Shown: positions 18,639-28,932, counted from the first letter of the stretch. The stretch: DNA of 64,000 nucleotides from Verrucomicrobiota bacterium (GCA_022711435.1 JAKLFB010000001.1:248001-312000); one strand, 5' to 3'. Made by a program: numbers and translations. The notes: generated by a model from the letters alone, not told the origin.

Positions 18639-19028
18639 ATGCCTGAGAAAAAGGTCATTCGTCCCCGGCAATCGCCTCCGGCGGTTGGGCCGTACAACCA
18701 CGCGATCCGGTTCGGACAGCTCCTGTTCTGCGCGGGGCAGATCCCCATCGATCCGGCGACAGGGAACCTGGCTGCCGGAGGGATCGTGCCCCAGACCGAG
18801 CGGGCCCTCGAGAACGTGAAAGCGATCCTGGCGGAGGAGGGATTGACGTTCGCGGACGTGATGAAGACGACCGTCTACATGGTCGACCTGGCCGAATTCG
18901 GTCCGATGAACGAGGTGTATGCGCGTTACTTCACGGCGGACCACCCGGCCCGATCGACCGTTCAAGTGGCGGCCTTGCCGCGGGGCGCCCGGGTCGAGAT
19001 CGAGGCGGTAGCGGGGTACGCAGGCTAA
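18639..19028 (+). CDS. ridA: RidA/YjgF/UK114-family enamine/imine deaminase
   Basis: The 129-residue protein has the usual length for the family, which hydrolyses reactive enamine/imine intermediates released by PLP-dependent dehydratases. Conserved stretches are visible: SPPAVGPYNHAIRFGQLLFCAGQI, VPQTERALENVKAIL, and ARSTVQVAALPRGARVEIEA. The last holds the Arg that binds the substrate carboxylate, and the Glu near the end (VEIEA) is also conserved. It is the only gene on this strand in the interval, with a repeat-filled 5' region. A strong stem-loop begins at the last base of its stop codon. Confidence 0.93.
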   Translation: MPEKKVIRPRQSPPAVGPYNHAIRFGQLLFCAGQIPIDPATGNLAAGGIVPQTERALENVKAILAEEGLTFADVMKTTVYMVDLAEFGPMNEVYARYFTADHPARSTVQVAALPRGARVEIEAVAGYAG

Positions 19029-19068
19029 GGGTCTGTGCAAAAATTACTTCCGATTTTGCACAGACCCT
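19028..19068. terminator. Bidirectional terminator between convergent ridA and xylA
   Basis: AGGGTCTGTGCAAAA (19028-19042) and TTTTGCACAGACCCT (19054-19068) form a perfect 15-bp stem with an 11-nt loop. The A/T ends of the arms give a U-run on transcripts from either side, and the position between two convergent genes fits a shared terminator. Confidence 0.75.
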
Positions 19069-19147
19069 GAGGGCGCCCTGCGGCTCATTTCGGGAGGCGG
19101 GCGTCACATAGGCCGCGAGCGCGCGCTTGATGCGCGCCGGCTGCGGA

Positions 19148-20464
19148 TCAGGCAATGAACTCGTTGATGAGGTTCTCGAGGAATTCCTGGCGGCCGCTGG
19201 CGTTGGGTGCGGCTTCGCCTTTCCGGAGTATGTAGGCCTCGAGATCCTGGAAGCTGGCTTTGCCGGCCTCGATCCGGGCGCCGATGCCGCTGTCCCAAGA
19301 GCTGTAGCGCTGGCGGACGAACTCGGCCAGGCGTCCATCGGCACGGATGGCGGCAGCGATCTTGAGGCCCCGGGCGAAGGTGTCCATGCCGCCGACGTGC
19401 GCGTGGAACAGGTCCTCGGGCTCGAAGCTCTCGCGTCGGACCTTGGCATCGAAATTGACGCCGCCGGTGGTGAGCCCGCCCATCTTGAGGATGGAGAGCA
19501 TGACCTCGGTGGTGAGGTAGACATTGGTGGGGAACTGGTCGGTGTCCCAGCCCAGGAGGAGGTCGCCGGTGTTGGCGTCGATCGATCCGAGGGCGCCGGC
19601 GGCGATGGCGGTCTCGAGCTCGTGCTGCATGGTGTGGCCGGCCAGCGTGGCATGGTTGGTCTCGACGTTGAGCTTGAAGTCGCCCAGCAGATCGTACTGG
19701 CGCAGGAAATTCAGGCAGGCGGCCGCATCCGAGTCGTATTGGTGTTTGGTGGGCTCCTTGGGTTTGGGCTCGATGTAGAACTGGCCTTTGAACCCGATCT
19801 TTTTCTTGTGGTCGACGGCCATGTGGAGAAACCGGGCCAGGTGATCGAGCTCGCGTTTGAGGTCGGTATTGAGGAGGGTGGAGTAGCCTTCGCGGCCGCC
19901 CCAGAAGACGTAACCGGAGCCGCCGAGCTCATGGGTGACCTCGATGGCCTTCTTGACCTGGGCGGCAGCGTAGGCGAAGGCGTCGGCATTGCAGCTGGTG
20001 GCGGCGCCATGAGCGTAGCGGGGATGGGCAAAGAGGCAGGCGGTGCCCCAGAGGAGGCGGATGCCGGTGCGCTCCTGCTCCTCCTTGAGGACCTGGACGA
20101 CGGCGTCGAGGTTGCGGTTGGTGGCCTGGAGCGTGGCGCCTTCGGGGGCGACATCGCGGTCATGGAACGCATAGAACGGCGCGCCGAGCTTCTGCATGAA
20201 CTCGAAGGCGGCGCGGACGCGGCGCTTGGCGTTGGCGAGCGACTCGGTGCCATCATCCCAGGGGCGCACTGCCGTGCCGGCGCCGAACGGGTCGCTCAGC
20301 CGGTTCCGGAACGTGTGCCAGTAGACCACTGAGAACCGGAGATGCTCCTTCATCGTCTTGCCTTCGACACGCTCGTCCGGATTGTAATGCTTGAAGGCCA
20401 GCGGATTTTTCGATGAGAGCCCTTCGTATCGGATCGGGCCGATATTTTTGAAATACGATGCCAT
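19148..20464 (-). CDS. xylA: Xylose isomerase
   Basis: The enzyme converts D-xylose to D-xylulose (and glucose to fructose) in the cytoplasm. The 438-residue length matches class II xylose isomerases. The active-site motifs are intact: [10 protein letters not shown] with the catalytic His/Asp, [10 protein letters not shown], the metal-binding [14 protein letters not shown], and [12 protein letters not shown]. Start ATG 20464 gives [15 protein letters not shown], the normal N-terminus; the open frame beyond it runs into coaE. No xylulokinase is next to it in the window. Downstream, a 15-bp terminator separates it from ridA. Confidence 0.95.
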   Translation of the reverse strand: MASYFKNIGPIRYEGLSSKNPLAFKHYNPDERVEGKTMKEHLRFSVVYWHTFRNRLSDPFGAGTAVRPWDDGTESLANAKRRVRAAFEFMQKLGAPFYAFHDRDVAPEGATLQATNRNLDAVVQVLKEEQERTGIRLLWGTACLFAHPRYAHGAATSCNADAFAYAAAQVKKAIEVTHELGGSGYVFWGGREGYSTLLNTDLKRELDHLARFLHMAVDHKKKIGFKGQFYIEPKPKEPTKHQYDSDAAACLNFLRQYDLLGDFKLNVETNHATLAGHTMQHELETAIAAGALGSIDANTGDLLLGWDTDQFPTNVYLTTEVMLSILKMGGLTTGGVNFDAKVRRESFEPEDLFHAHVGGMDTFARGLKIAAAIRADGRLAEFVRQRYSSWDSGIGARIEAGKASFQDLEAYILRKGEAAPNASGRQEFLENLINEFIA

Positions 20465-20535
20465 AGCTGCGTTCCTGTTTCCGGTTGGCCGGAGTCGAGT
20501 TTGGTGTTTGATCTGCGGGGGTTGATTCCAGAGAT

Positions 20536-21132
20536 TCAGGGGGATGAAGTCAAGATGGAAAAAGCGCGCTCGAGCTGGGCGGCGAGCACCTCGATCGACG
20601 CGTTGTTCCAGACGACGCAGGCGGCGAGGTTCATCTTGGTTTCGATCGGCCACTGGGCGGCGCGCCGGCGCTGGATTTCCTCGAGGCTCCAGCCGCGGGC
20701 CATTAGGCGGCTCTGCTGGAGAGCCTCGGAGCAGGCGATGCAGATCGTGAGGTCGAACTGGCTCTGGGCGCCCGTTTCGAACAGGAGCGGGATATCGACC
20801 ACGGCGCCAGGAATCCCCTGGCGGCGAGCCTGCTCGATCTGGCCGATCCAGTTCTGGCGGATTCGCGGGTGGAGGATCGCCTCGAGGCGGCGGCGAGCGG
20901 GCTCGTCCTCGAAGACGATCCGGGCGAGGGCGTCGCGGCGGAGCCGGCCGGCGCCGTCGATGATTTCGGGCCCGAAGGCGCCGCGGATCTCGGCGAGGGC
21001 GGGCTGGCCGGGCTCGACGAGGTCGCGTGCGATGTGGTCGGTTTCGACGACCAGGAAGCCGCGGTGTCGAAACCAGTCGCCGGCGGTTGACTTGCCCATG
21101 CCGGGGCCGCCGGTCAGCCCGATGCGTTTCAT
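20536..21132 (-). CDS. coaE: Dephospho-CoA kinase
   Basis: This enzyme makes CoA in the last step of its biosynthesis, by phosphorylating the 3'-OH of dephospho-CoA. The 198-residue length is typical. The P-loop [11 protein letters not shown] lies at residues 6-16, followed by [17 protein letters not shown] and the adenine/CoA-binding [11 protein letters not shown]. The gene lies 71 bases upstream of xylA on the same strand and 25 bases downstream of a pseudopilin gene; the neighbours are not functionally linked to it. Confidence 0.94.
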   Translation of the reverse strand: MKRIGLTGGPGMGKSTAGDWFRHRGFLVVETDHIARDLVEPGQPALAEIRGAFGPEIIDGAGRLRRDALARIVFEDEPARRRLEAILHPRIRQNWIGQIEQARRQGIPGAVVDIPLLFETGAQSQFDLTICIACSEALQQSRLMARGWSLEEIQRRRAAQWPIETKMNLAACVVWNNASIEVLAAQLERAFSILTSSP

Positions 21133-21157
21133 GGAGGCGTTCGAGCGCAGGGGGGGA

Positions 21158-22039
21158 TTAGAAGGATTGGCGCCGCCATCCGGGCGGCCAGTTCACGGGC
21201 GTATCCGGGAGAATGGGGAGGGCGGCGGGGTCGTTGTAGCCGTTCCAGAGGCGGTTATTGACCGTGGCATCGGCGGGGCGCATGGGATCGACATGGCCGT
21301 CCATGAACGTGATATTGGCTCGGCCGGCGTGGCGGGAAGCAAGGTAAGAGGCGTATTCGTAGTAGGCCCAAGCCTCGGTCTGGTCGCGGCTGCCGGCGGG
21401 CAGGAAGGCCGGATCGATCACGTAGCCGTGGTTGCCGATGCGAAGCACGTTCTCCTCGGGCGGGAGGGCGCTTGCGGCCGCGTTGGGCGGGAGGACCTCG
21501 TGAGGCTGGTTGGTGCCGGTGCCCGCCGAGCAGCCGAATCCGATGGTCGATGTGGGCACATGGATGCTGGTGAGCTTGACCGGGAATCGCTCGTATTCGC
21601 CGGAGAACATCACACGGGCGCTGCCGAGGAATTTGTAATTGTATCCGTAGGGGGCGTTGCGGCCGGGGAGCCAGTGGGGCACGGCGGGGTCGCGGATGAC
21701 GTCGTAGCCGCTGGTGACCTCGGCGGCGAGGCGATTGAACCAGCGGATCCTGGTGCCGTCCGGGTAGACGATCTGGTGAGGCGGAAGCACCTGGTGGGTG
21801 TCCGAGTAGAGATGAAGGGCCAGGCCGAGCTGGCGCAAGTTGCTTCGGCACCGCATGTCGATCGCCCGTCCTTTGGCACTCGAAAGCGCCGGCAGCAGAA
21901 GCCCAGCCAGGATGGCGATAATGCCGATCACAACCAGAAGCTCGATCAGCGTGAATGCCCGGCCATGATGCGACACGGGCGGGCGGGCATGACCGGCGCG
22001 GGCGCAAACGACATCCAGGATTTCGTGGGCTGATTTCAT
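21158..22039 (-). CDS. Type II-secretion/type IV pilin-like protein (orphan pseudopilin)
   Basis: This 293-residue protein begins with a short charged leader, then the prepilin cleavage and membrane motif [18 protein letters not shown] (about residues 29-46). Cleavage is expected just before the Phe, with Glu at +5. The remainder is a globular domain with [18 protein letters not shown] and, near the C-terminus, [15 protein letters not shown]. Genes of this kind occur in many scattered copies in Verrucomicrobiota, Planctomycetota and Lentisphaerota genomes; their function is largely unknown. No pilus or secretion genes are adjacent. ATG 22039 is chosen because longer frames give only Pro/Ser-rich sequence. 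Confidence 0.88.
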   Translation of the reverse strand: MKSAHEILDVVCARAGHARPPVSHHGRAFTLIELLVVIGIIAILAGLLLPALSSAKGRAIDMRCRSNLRQLGLALHLYSDTHQVLPPHQIVYPDGTRIRWFNRLAAEVTSGYDVIRDPAVPHWLPGRNAPYGYNYKFLGSARVMFSGEYERFPVKLTSIHVPTSTIGFGCSAGTGTNQPHEVLPPNAAASALPPEENVLRIGNHGYVIDPAFLPAGSRDQTEAWAYYEYASYLASRHAGRANITFMDGHVDPMRPADATVNNRLWNGYNDPAALPILPDTPVNWPPGWRRQSF

Positions 22040-22100
22040 GGGATGGTTTGTTGTTCGGATCAGGCCAGTGAATCCAGCCGGCCGCGGCCGGATTCGATTT

Positions 22101-22520
22101 CTACAGGGACGGGTAAAATCGCCAGAACAAGCGCCAAAAGGGCCGGATGCGGCGGGCGAGCCTCCAGACGACCATGGGTTTGGCGAGCCACCGGGCAGCG
22201 AAGCGCCAGTGGCGGGCGAGGAGGAAGCCGGCGATGGGGGCGGCCCAGTAGATCCAAGGTCCGCAGGCGCCGAGGGCGCGCTGGCCGGAGCTGAGCCAGG
22301 TGGATGGGGTGCGGAGGAGGCGGATCGATTCGGCGGCCGCGGCACGCTGGCGCCGGCCTTCCTCGACGAGCTGAGCTTTTCGGGCGGCAAGGCGGCTGCC
22401 CTGGAAACCGGCAGGGAGCGCAGCGGCATGCGCGCCGATGTCGGCCATTGGATAGGCGGTTCTGCCTTCAGCGTCCGGCTGCAAGTGAAGGGGCGTCCCG
22501 TCCTGGGCTGGGGGATTCAT
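22101..22520 (-). CDS. Small Trp/Arg-rich membrane-associated protein of unknown function, coupled to yqjE-like gene
   Basis: I do not recognise this 139-residue protein. The N-terminal 75 residues are polar, with basic helices ([20 protein letters not shown]); then comes a hydrophobic stretch, [17 protein letters not shown], and a basic, Trp-rich end ([15 protein letters not shown]). The start overlaps the stop of the yqjE-like gene (ATGA), so the two are translated together. By position it corresponds to E. coli yqjK in the yqjC-D-E-K cluster; sequence similarity to YqjK is not evident, so function by position is only inference. Confidence 0.65.
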   Translation of the reverse strand: MNPPAQDGTPLHLQPDAEGRTAYPMADIGAHAAALPAGFQGSRLAARKAQLVEEGRRQRAAAAESIRLLRTPSTWLSSGQRALGACGPWIYWAAPIAGFLLARHWRFAARWLAKPMVVWRLARRIRPFWRLFWRFYPSL

Positions 22521-22909
22521 GAAAAGGTAGGAGGCAGGGAGTGCCGGTCCTCCTTGATTTCGGCGATCGTGGTGGCCAGGAACGGGGGCCATTGGGCCAG
22601 GCGGCGGCGCAGGGCGAGGGCGAGGGCGATCGCAACGGCGGCGTAGAAGAGGCCGAACCCGAGCAGGAGCCAGCGGCCGATCGAATCCCAGCAGAGAGCG
22701 GCCACGGCGGCGGTCAGCGTGGCGGCAGCGAGAATGCCGGTGAAGAACAGAAGGGCGCCGAGGAAAAGGGTCTTGAGGAGCCGGTGTCGCTCCTCGCTCA
22801 GTTCGATGGCGGCGAGCTCGAGGCGGTTTTGGAAGAGGCCGAGCAAGGCGCGGCCCAATCCCCGCAGGAGTCCGGGCGGTCCGGGCGCGCCGGGGGCGGG
22901 CGGTGTCAT
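22517..22909 (-). CDS. YqjE-like membrane protein (phage holin superfamily 3-6)
   Basis: The 130-residue protein has an amphipathic N-terminal segment (LLGLFQNRLELAAIELSEER) and two strongly hydrophobic helices (TLFLGALLFFTGILAAATLTA and LLLGFGLFYAAVAIALALAL). This arrangement and the RLELAAIELSEE stretch are characteristic of the YqjE family. Its role is poorly known; E. coli YqjD/ElaB relatives tie ribosomes to the membrane in stationary phase, and YqjE is encoded alongside. It lies 4 bases after the DUF883 gene and overlaps the next. Confidence 0.82.
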   Translation of the reverse strand: MTPPAPGAPGPPGLLRGLGRALLGLFQNRLELAAIELSEERHRLLKTLFLGALLFFTGILAAATLTAAVAALCWDSIGRWLLLGFGLFYAAVAIALALALRRRLAQWPPFLATTIAEIKEDRHSLPPTFS

Positions 22910-22913
22910 GGGG

Positions 22914-23237
22914 TCATCGGCGGTTGACGAGCAAGCCGATCACCAGCCCGGCGCTGAAGGCGACGAACATGGATTGATAGGGGTGCTCGCGGATCATCTG
23001 GTCGGTGGCTTTAGCGCTGGCGCAGGCCTTTTCCTGGTAATCGTGGCACGTCTTTTTGAACTCATCGAGCGTGGTCGAGAGGCGGGCGCGAGCTTCCTTG
23101 GCCTTGTCGCCGACCTGGCCGGCGGTGGCTTTGATGAGCTCCTCTGTGTCGTGGGCCACGGCCTTCAGGTCCTGCATCAGCTTGTCCTTGGTGACGTCGT
23201 CCTCGCCGACTTTGAACGTCTCAAAATTTGTTTCCAT
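22914..23237 (-). CDS. DUF883/YqjD-ElaB family tail-anchored protein
   Basis: The protein has 107 residues: a long amphipathic helical region (VTKDKLMQDLKAVAHDTEELIK, ARARLSTTLDEFKK) and a single C-terminal membrane helix (YQSMFVAFSAGLVIGLLVNRR). E. coli YqjD and ElaB have the same layout and bind ribosomes at the inner membrane; the GLLVNRR ending is typical. It heads the three-gene membrane operon. Confidence 0.88.
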   Translation of the reverse strand: METNFETFKVGEDDVTKDKLMQDLKAVAHDTEELIKATAGQVGDKAKEARARLSTTLDEFKKTCHDYQEKACASAKATDQMIREHPYQSMFVAFSAGLVIGLLVNRR

Positions 23238-23337
23238 GGCGTATCCTCGTCGGTTGAGCGCGAAAGCCGCCCTCGATCAGCACGGCGGCTACGAGGCTTA
23301 CCTTTCCAACAGAACGTCGATTTGTCAAGGACAGGCT

Positions 23338-24021
23338 TTACGGGCGGGAGGCAGCCGGCTGGGGGAACCGAGCCTGGGACATGGCGATGTGGCGCAGGCG
23401 ATGGACGGCGCGGCCCATCTGGCGCTGGCCGAACAGGGCGGTGCCGCAGACGAACGTGTCGGCCCCAGCCCGGGCGCACTCGGCGATGGTGCCGGGGCCG
23501 ATGCCGCCGTCGACCTGGATGCGAAAGGCGCGGTGGCGGCGCAGGGAGGCCGCCTGCTGGATCTTGGGCGCGGTCTCGGCGATGAACGATTGCCCGCCAA
23601 AGCCGGGATTGACGGTCATGACCAGGAGGAGATCGAGCTGGTCCAGGAACGGCTCGATGGCGCTCACGGTGGTGGGCGGGTTGATGGCGAGGCCGACCTG
23701 GCAATGGAGGGATTTGATCTTCCAAAGGAGCTGGGGGACGCGGCTGCCGAGCTCGACATGGACGGTGATCGAGGTGGCCCCTGCGCGGGCGAACGGCTCG
23801 AGCAGGATCTCCGGCCGGGAGCACATCAAATGGACATCGAACGGTTTGCGGGTGAGGGGGCGGAGCCGCTGGACGATGTGGGGGCCGAACGTCAGGTTGG
23901 GGACGAAATGGCCGTCCATGATGTCCCAATGGAGCCAGTCGGCGCCGGCGCGGTCGGCGCGCCGGACCTCATCGCCGAGACGTTCAGGGCGGGCGGCGAG
24001 GAGGGAGGGGGCGATGATCAT
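23338..24021 (-). CDS. rpe: Ribulose-phosphate 3-epimerase
   Basis: A TIM-barrel enzyme of the pentose phosphate pathway that interconverts ribulose-5-phosphate and xylulose-5-phosphate. Its 227 residues match the family. Signature stretches: APSLLAA, WLHWDIMDGHFVPNLTFGP (catalytic Asp and metal-binding His), VHLMCSRPE, VMTVNPGFGGQSF, and QVDGGIGPGT with the second catalytic Asp. It starts 22 bases after ftsH on the same strand. The ATG at 24021 gives the standard N-terminus; the open frame upstream overlaps ftsH and is a shadow. Together with gnd and xylA it adds to a pentose-phosphate set spread across the window. Confidence 0.95.
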   Translation of the reverse strand: MIIAPSLLAARPERLGDEVRRADRAGADWLHWDIMDGHFVPNLTFGPHIVQRLRPLTRKPFDVHLMCSRPEILLEPFARAGATSITVHVELGSRVPQLLWKIKSLHCQVGLAINPPTTVSAIEPFLDQLDLLLVMTVNPGFGGQSFIAETAPKIQQAASLRRHRAFRIQVDGGIGPGTIAECARAGADTFVCGTALFGQRQMGRAVHRLRHIAMSQARFPQPAASRP

Positions 24022-24043
24022 GCGGGAGATGTACAGGTGATGT

Positions 24044-26053
24044 TCAGGCGGGGGCCGGCGCGGTTGCGCCAAGGCCGGGCTCGATCTTGGGCGGCACGGG
24101 TTGCGTGGAGGTGTCGGCAGCGGCGGAGGGAGGTGCAGCAGGGGTGGAGCGCGCATCCTGGAGCGGGGTCGGGGTGAACCGGCCGGTCCGGACGATCTCC
24201 TCGACCTGGGCGCCATCGAGCGTTTCGAACTCGAGGAGGGCGTTGACGATCATCTCGAGCTGGGGCCGATGGGCGTCGATCATCTCGCGGGCGCGGCGGC
24301 AGGCGTCGTCGATGATGCGCTTGACCTCGGCATCGATCTCCTCGGCGGTCCGCTCGCTGTATTGCTTGGTGCGGACCATGTCGCGGCCGAGGAAGATATA
24401 TTCGTTGTCCTCGCCGTATTGGACCATGCCGAGCTTATCGCTCATGCCGTAATGGCAGACCATGGCGCGGGCGAGCTGGGTGGCCTGCTGGATGTCGCTG
24501 CTGGCGCCGGTGGAGACATCGCCGGAGTGGATCTCCTCGGCGATGCGTCCGGCCATGGTGATGGTGATCATGTCCATCATCTCCTTGCGCTGGCGGTTCC
24601 AGACCTCCTCTTTGGGGAGGGACATGGTCGAGCCGAGCGACTGGCCGCGAGGGATGATGGTGACCTTGTGGAGGGGGTGGGCGTGGAGGAGGAGGACGTT
24701 CAGGAGCGCATGGCCGGCCTCGTGCCACGCGGTGCGGCGCTTGTCCTCCTCGCTCATGGCGAGGCTGCGGCGCTCGCGTCCCCACCGGACCTTGATGCGG
24801 GCTTCCTCGAGCTCGGCCATGCCGATGGACTTCTTGTTCTGGCGGGCGGCCTGGAGGGCGGCCTCGTTGAGGAGGTTGGCCAGCTCGGCGCCGGAGTAGC
24901 CGGGCGTGGCGCGGGCGATCACGCCCAGGTCGAGCGCGGGGTCGAGCTTGACCTTGCGGGCATGGACCTTGAGGATGGCCTCGCGGCCGCGGACATCGGG
25001 GAGATTGACGACGATCTGGCGGTCGAACCGGCCGGGGCGCAGGAGGGCGGGATCGAGGACATCGGGCCGGTTAGTGGCGGCGATGATGATGATGCCCTCC
25101 TGGGTGTCGAACCCGTCCATCTCCACGAGGAGCGCGTTGAGGGTTTGCTCGCGCTCGTCGTTGCCGCCGCCCAGGCCGTGGCCCCGGCTGCGGCCCACGG
25201 CGTCGATCTCGTCGATGAAGACTAGGCAAGGCGTGTTGCGCCGGGCCTGCTCGAACATGTCGCGAACGCGGCTGGCCCCGACGCCGACGAACATCTCGAC
25301 GAAATCGGATCCGCTGATGCTGAAGAAGGAGGCGTCGGCCTCGCCCGCGATGGCCTTGGCGAGGAGGGTTTTGCCGGTGCCGGGCGGGCCGATCATGAGG
25401 ATCCCCTTGGGGATCCGGCCGCCGAGCTTCTGGAACTTCTTGGGATCTTTGAGGAAATCGACCAGCTCGGACACCTCCTCGCGGGCTTCGTCGACGCCGG
25501 CGACGTCCTTGAACGTGACCTTGTTCCGCTCCTTGCTGAGGAGCCGTGCCTTGCTCTTGCCGAAGCTGAGCGCGCCTTTGCCAGCCATGCGGATCTGTCG
25601 GATGAGGAAGAAATAGACGAGGGCGGCCACCAGGAGGATGGGCGCGACGGTGTAGATGAAGCCCAGGAGCAAGGTGTTGGGCTGGTTGATCCGGAAGGCG
25701 CCGGTGCTGAGCACTTTCTCGAGCATCGAAGGGGTGAGGATGGTCTCGATCCGGAAGGGGATCGGGGAGGCGCCTGGGGCTGGAGCGCGGTATTTGCCGG
25801 TGATCTCCTTGATATCGGAGGTCTGGGGGCTGACAGCAATCGCGCCTTCGATGACGAGGTTCGATTCGATCAGGCTGACAAATTCGGGGTAGGTGATGGC
25901 GCGCTGGCGGGGATCGGAGGTGCCGTCGCGGAGCCAGAGCATGAGGGGGATCAGGCCGATGACCGCCATCAGCAGCAGCCAGCCGCGCGGCGCCATGCGC
26001 TGGTCGCCGCCACGCCGCTCGGGCCCCCGATCGTTCTGGCTGTTATCCGGCAT
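24044..26053 (-). CDS. ftsH: ATP-dependent zinc metalloprotease FtsH
   Basis: A membrane-bound hexameric protease that degrades misfolded membrane proteins and regulators. The 669 residues show a first membrane helix at about 24-40, a periplasmic domain, a second helix at about 129-150, and the AAA domain with Walker A GPPGTGKT (222-229) and Walker B VFIDEID. The second-region block is [19 protein letters not shown], and the zinc motif is HEAGH (444-448). The last 45 residues are a Pro/Ala/Thr-rich tail. It is the middle gene of a run with a small PH-like protein upstream and rpe downstream. Confidence 0.97.
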   Translation of the reverse strand: MPDNSQNDRGPERRGGDQRMAPRGWLLLMAVIGLIPLMLWLRDGTSDPRQRAITYPEFVSLIESNLVIEGAIAVSPQTSDIKEITGKYRAPAPGASPIPFRIETILTPSMLEKVLSTGAFRINQPNTLLLGFIYTVAPILLVAALVYFFLIRQIRMAGKGALSFGKSKARLLSKERNKVTFKDVAGVDEAREEVSELVDFLKDPKKFQKLGGRIPKGILMIGPPGTGKTLLAKAIAGEADASFFSISGSDFVEMFVGVGASRVRDMFEQARRNTPCLVFIDEIDAVGRSRGHGLGGGNDEREQTLNALLVEMDGFDTQEGIIIIAATNRPDVLDPALLRPGRFDRQIVVNLPDVRGREAILKVHARKVKLDPALDLGVIARATPGYSGAELANLLNEAALQAARQNKKSIGMAELEEARIKVRWGRERRSLAMSEEDKRRTAWHEAGHALLNVLLLHAHPLHKVTIIPRGQSLGSTMSLPKEEVWNRQRKEMMDMITITMAGRIAEEIHSGDVSTGASSDIQQATQLARAMVCHYGMSDKLGMVQYGEDNEYIFLGRDMVRTKQYSERTAEEIDAEVKRIIDDACRRAREMIDAHRPQLEMIVNALLEFETLDGAQVEEIVRTGRFTPTPLQDARSTPAAPPSAAADTSTQPVPPKIEPGLGATAPAPA

Positions 26054-26080
26054 GTTCGGATCTCACGATGGGCCAAGGTA

Positions 26081-26425
26081 TCATGGCCGGGAATGAAGTT
26101 CCATCGCCTTTTCGAGGGCGGCCTTGAGCTCGTACCGGTAGCGGGGGGTGACCACAAGGTTGCGGATCCAGCCGCGCCGGCGGACAATCATCAGCCGCCG
26201 CCGAAGAGGCCGGTAGGTGTTCCACCACTGCTCGGCCCATCCCTCGTGGTGGGTGGTGATGTGATCGATGTCGCCAATGCGAATGCGGCGCAGGGGGATG
26301 CCCATCAGCGTGATCCGAAAATCCCGGGCTGTCACGCGGTAGTCGATGCGGGTCGGGAGCCAGAGAATGAAGACCACCGCCACCAGCATGGCAATGGCAA
26401 CCAGGTATGGGCTAATCAATTCCAT
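26081..26425 (-). CDS. Small membrane protein with PH-like fold, unknown function
   Basis: This 114-residue protein has one N-terminal membrane helix (SPYLVAIAMLVAVVFILWL). It is followed by a short beta-rich domain (RIDYRVTARDFRITLMGIPLRRIRIGDIDHI) and a basic C-terminal helix. The pattern suggests a bacterial PH-like domain, but I cannot assign a family firmly. It ends 27 bases before ftsH, so it may be co-transcribed with it and could be a membrane partner. RVTARDFRITLMGIPLRRI is the most conserved-looking stretch. Confidence 0.65.
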   Translation of the reverse strand: MELISPYLVAIAMLVAVVFILWLPTRIDYRVTARDFRITLMGIPLRRIRIGDIDHITTHHEGWAEQWWNTYRPLRRRLMIVRRRGWIRNLVVTPRYRYELKAALEKAMELHSRP

Positions 26426-26520
26426 GAAATCCGATGACAGTCATGGGACGCCGGTCCTATCGCCGCCGGCTGCGGAAGGAGCCGGGCGGCGCCATGGACG
26501 TTGCGATGCCGGTGAGATGT

Positions 26521-27315
26521 TCAAGGGCGGTCCTCGAGGGCGAGTGTGGGGGTGGGTGTGTCCTGGCAGGTGACTTCGATATGGATATGGGTGGCGCCGA
26601 TGCCGGCCAGCTTTTCCTGCATCACGCGGAGGGCCAGCTCGGGCCGGTTGCAGTCCCGGCTGAGGTGAGCCAGGTAGAGGTGCTGGAGGTCGGCGGACGC
26701 GATCTGGGAGGCGGCCTCGGCGGCGGTCTCATTGGATAGATGGCCGTGGCGGCTCAAGATCCGTTGTTTGGTGCTCCAGGGCCGCCGGAGGTCGTTCTGG
26801 AGGAGGACAACGTCGTGGTTGGCCTCGAGGATCAGGACGCGGGCGGAGCGGAGGCGTTCGAGGACGAGATGGGTGACATGGCCAAGGTCGGTGACGTAGC
26901 CGATGTTGCCGGCGGGTGTGCGGAGGAGGAAGCCGACCGGATCCTGCGCGTCATGAGGAACCGTGAAGGACTCGACGACAATATCGCCGATCTCGAACGT
27001 GCTGCCGGTGGCAAAGACACGGCAGGGGAAGTCGGAATCGACCTGGCTGGCGATCGCCTCCCGGGTGAATCGGTTGGCGTAGATGGGGATTTGAAGGCGA
27101 GGGCAGAGGACGCCCAGTGCGCGGGTATGGTCCGTGTGCTCATGGGTGATGAGCAGGGCGTCGAGAGTCTCGGGAGAACGGCCCAACCCTTCGAGCCGGC
27201 GCCGGATCTGGCGGGCGCTGAATCCAGCGTCGATCAACAGCCGGGTCTGCGCGGTCTCCAGATACGCGCTGTTGCCGCATGACCCGCTGCCCAGGATGGT
27301 GAATTGGACCGGCAT
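26521..27315 (-). CDS. MBL-fold metallo-hydrolase, WalJ/YycJ-like
   Basis: A 264-residue metallo-beta-lactamase-fold enzyme. Metal-binding motifs are intact: THEHTDH, the Asp of GYVTDLGH, and EANHD. The N-terminal FTILGSGSCGNSAYLE is characteristic of the WalJ/YycJ group, predicted 5'-3' exonucleases or phosphodiesterases linked to DNA repair and cell-wall signalling in Firmicutes. I prefer ATG 27315; a TTG at 27327 would add four residues. The gene is divergent from rpoN, with about 115 bases in between to hold both promoters. Confidence 0.85.
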   Translation of the reverse strand: MPVQFTILGSGSCGNSAYLETAQTRLLIDAGFSARQIRRRLEGLGRSPETLDALLITHEHTDHTRALGVLCPRLQIPIYANRFTREAIASQVDSDFPCRVFATGSTFEIGDIVVESFTVPHDAQDPVGFLLRTPAGNIGYVTDLGHVTHLVLERLRSARVLILEANHDVVLLQNDLRRPWSTKQRILSRHGHLSNETAAEAASQIASADLQHLYLAHLSRDCNRPELALRVMQEKLAGIGATHIHIEVTCQDTPTPTLALEDRP

Positions 27316-27429
27316 TCCGGCCGACAAGGTAATGGCTGCAGCGGCGGAGCGGCAACGGTTTTCTTCAGTGAAGCATTTTGCGTGCCGGATTGGACTTGAG
27401 TTTCGATCTGATCAGGGGAAGATTGCGGC

Positions 27430-28932
27430 GTGAGTCAGGGCCTGTATTTAGCGCAGCGGATGGCGCTGTCGCAGGTGCTGGCGCCGCAACTGCAGCAGTC
27501 GCTGGCGCTGTTGCAGGCTCCTGTCCTGGAATTGAAGGCATTGGTGGAGCAGGAATTGCAGCAGAATCCGGTGTTGGAGGAGGTGCCGGCGGTCGAGCTG
27601 CAGCCGCCGGGAAACGATGGGGTCCCGGGAGAGGACGGGATGCCGGCGGGTGCGGACGGCGAGGCGCAGCCGGCGGAAAGCGCCGATGAGCCCGCCTATG
27701 ACAAGAATGGCGACGGGACTGGGGACGATTTCCAGGCTGAATTCGAGCGATTGAGCCAGCTGGATCAGGAATGGAGGGATGCGGGAGACGGGGGAGGCAT
27801 GCCGCTGCGCCAATCGGCGGAAGAGGACGAGAAGCGGCGGTACATGTTCGAATCCCTGGCGAGCAGCACCTCGTTGCAGGAGCAGCTGCTGCAGCAGCTC
27901 CGGCTGTCGGAATGGCCGGCGTCGGAATACGCCGTCGCCGAGGCTGTCATCGGCAACATCGACGAGAAGGGGTATCTGAGGGCTTCGGTCGACGAGCTAG
28001 CGGTGTCGACGAACATCAGCGCGGACCGGATTCAGGCGGTGCTGGGGGTGGTGCAGGGGTTCGATCCGCCGGGCGTAGGGGCGCGGAATTTGCGGGAGTG
28101 TCTGATGCTGCAGCTCGAGCGGGCGGGCCGGCGGGACACGCTCGAGTATGCGCTGGTGGACCAGCATTTGGAGGCGCTGGGGCGGCGGCGCCTGCCGGAG
28201 ATCGCGCGGGCGATGGGCTGCCCGGTCTCGGCGGTCCAGGCGGCGGCGGAGCGGATTGCGCGGCTCGAGCCCTTCCCGGGGCGCGAGATGCTGGATGAGG
28301 TCCAGCACTACGTGATGCCCGAGGTATTTGTCGAGAAGGTCGGGGATGAGTACGTCGTGACTGCCAACGACCATTATCTGCCGCATCTGAGAATCAGCAA
28401 CACTTACAAGGATCTCATGGCCCAAACGGAGAGCTCCGCGGAGGTGCGGGGCTACATCCGCGAGCGGATCCGCGCCGGCAAGTTTCTGATCAAGAGCCTT
28501 CACCAGCGGCAGCAGACGATTTTGGGCATCGCGCGGGAGATTGTGAAGCGGCAGCGGGGTTTTTTCGAGCAGGGTGTGGGGCACCTGAAGCCGCTGACGA
28601 TGCTGGCCGTGGCCGAGGCGGTCAGGGTGCACGAGACCACGGTGAGCCGGGCGGTGTCCGGGAAATACATGCAGACGCCCCGGGGCGTGTTCGAGATGAA
28701 GTATTTCTTCACATCGGGGATCCCGATGTCGGACGGCGCGATCGTATCCAATGCCAGCGTCAAGGATGCCGTAGCCGACCTGGTCCGCAAGGAGGATCCG
28801 TCGAGCCCGCTTTCGGACGACCAGATCGTGAAGTGTTTGTCCGAAAAAGGAATCAAGATCGCGCGCCGGACGATCGCCAAGTATCGGACGGAGCTGGACA
28901 TCCTGCCCTCGCACTTGCGCAAGGTGTTTTGA
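27430..28932 (+). CDS. rpoN: RNA polymerase sigma-54 factor
   Basis: The 500-residue protein has all three sigma-54 regions. The Gln-rich Region I is at residues 1-45 (APQLQQSLALLQAPVLELK), followed by an acidic low-complexity Region II at about 50-125. The core- and DNA-binding Region III includes GVGARNLRECL and FEMKYFFTSGI. The RpoN box ARRTIAKYRTELDILPS ends the protein. The GTG start at 27430 gives a normal Region I, with AGGGGA about ten bases upstream; the next ATG would cut it. Sigma-54 commonly drives formate hydrogenlyase operons, but the promoter of the operon here is outside the window. The HtrA gene follows 77 bases later. Confidence 0.96.
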   Translation: MSQGLYLAQRMALSQVLAPQLQQSLALLQAPVLELKALVEQELQQNPVLEEVPAVELQPPGNDGVPGEDGMPAGADGEAQPAESADEPAYDKNGDGTGDDFQAEFERLSQLDQEWRDAGDGGGMPLRQSAEEDEKRRYMFESLASSTSLQEQLLQQLRLSEWPASEYAVAEAVIGNIDEKGYLRASVDELAVSTNISADRIQAVLGVVQGFDPPGVGARNLRECLMLQLERAGRRDTLEYALVDQHLEALGRRRLPEIARAMGCPVSAVQAAAERIARLEPFPGREMLDEVQHYVMPEVFVEKVGDEYVVTANDHYLPHLRISNTYKDLMAQTESSAEVRGYIRERIRAGKFLIKSLHQRQQTILGIAREIVKRQRGFFEQGVGHLKPLTMLAVAEAVRVHETTVSRAVSGKYMQTPRGVFEMKYFFTSGIPMSDGAIVSNASVKDAVADLVRKEDPSSPLSDDQIVKCLSEKGIKIARRTIAKYRTELDILPSHLRKVF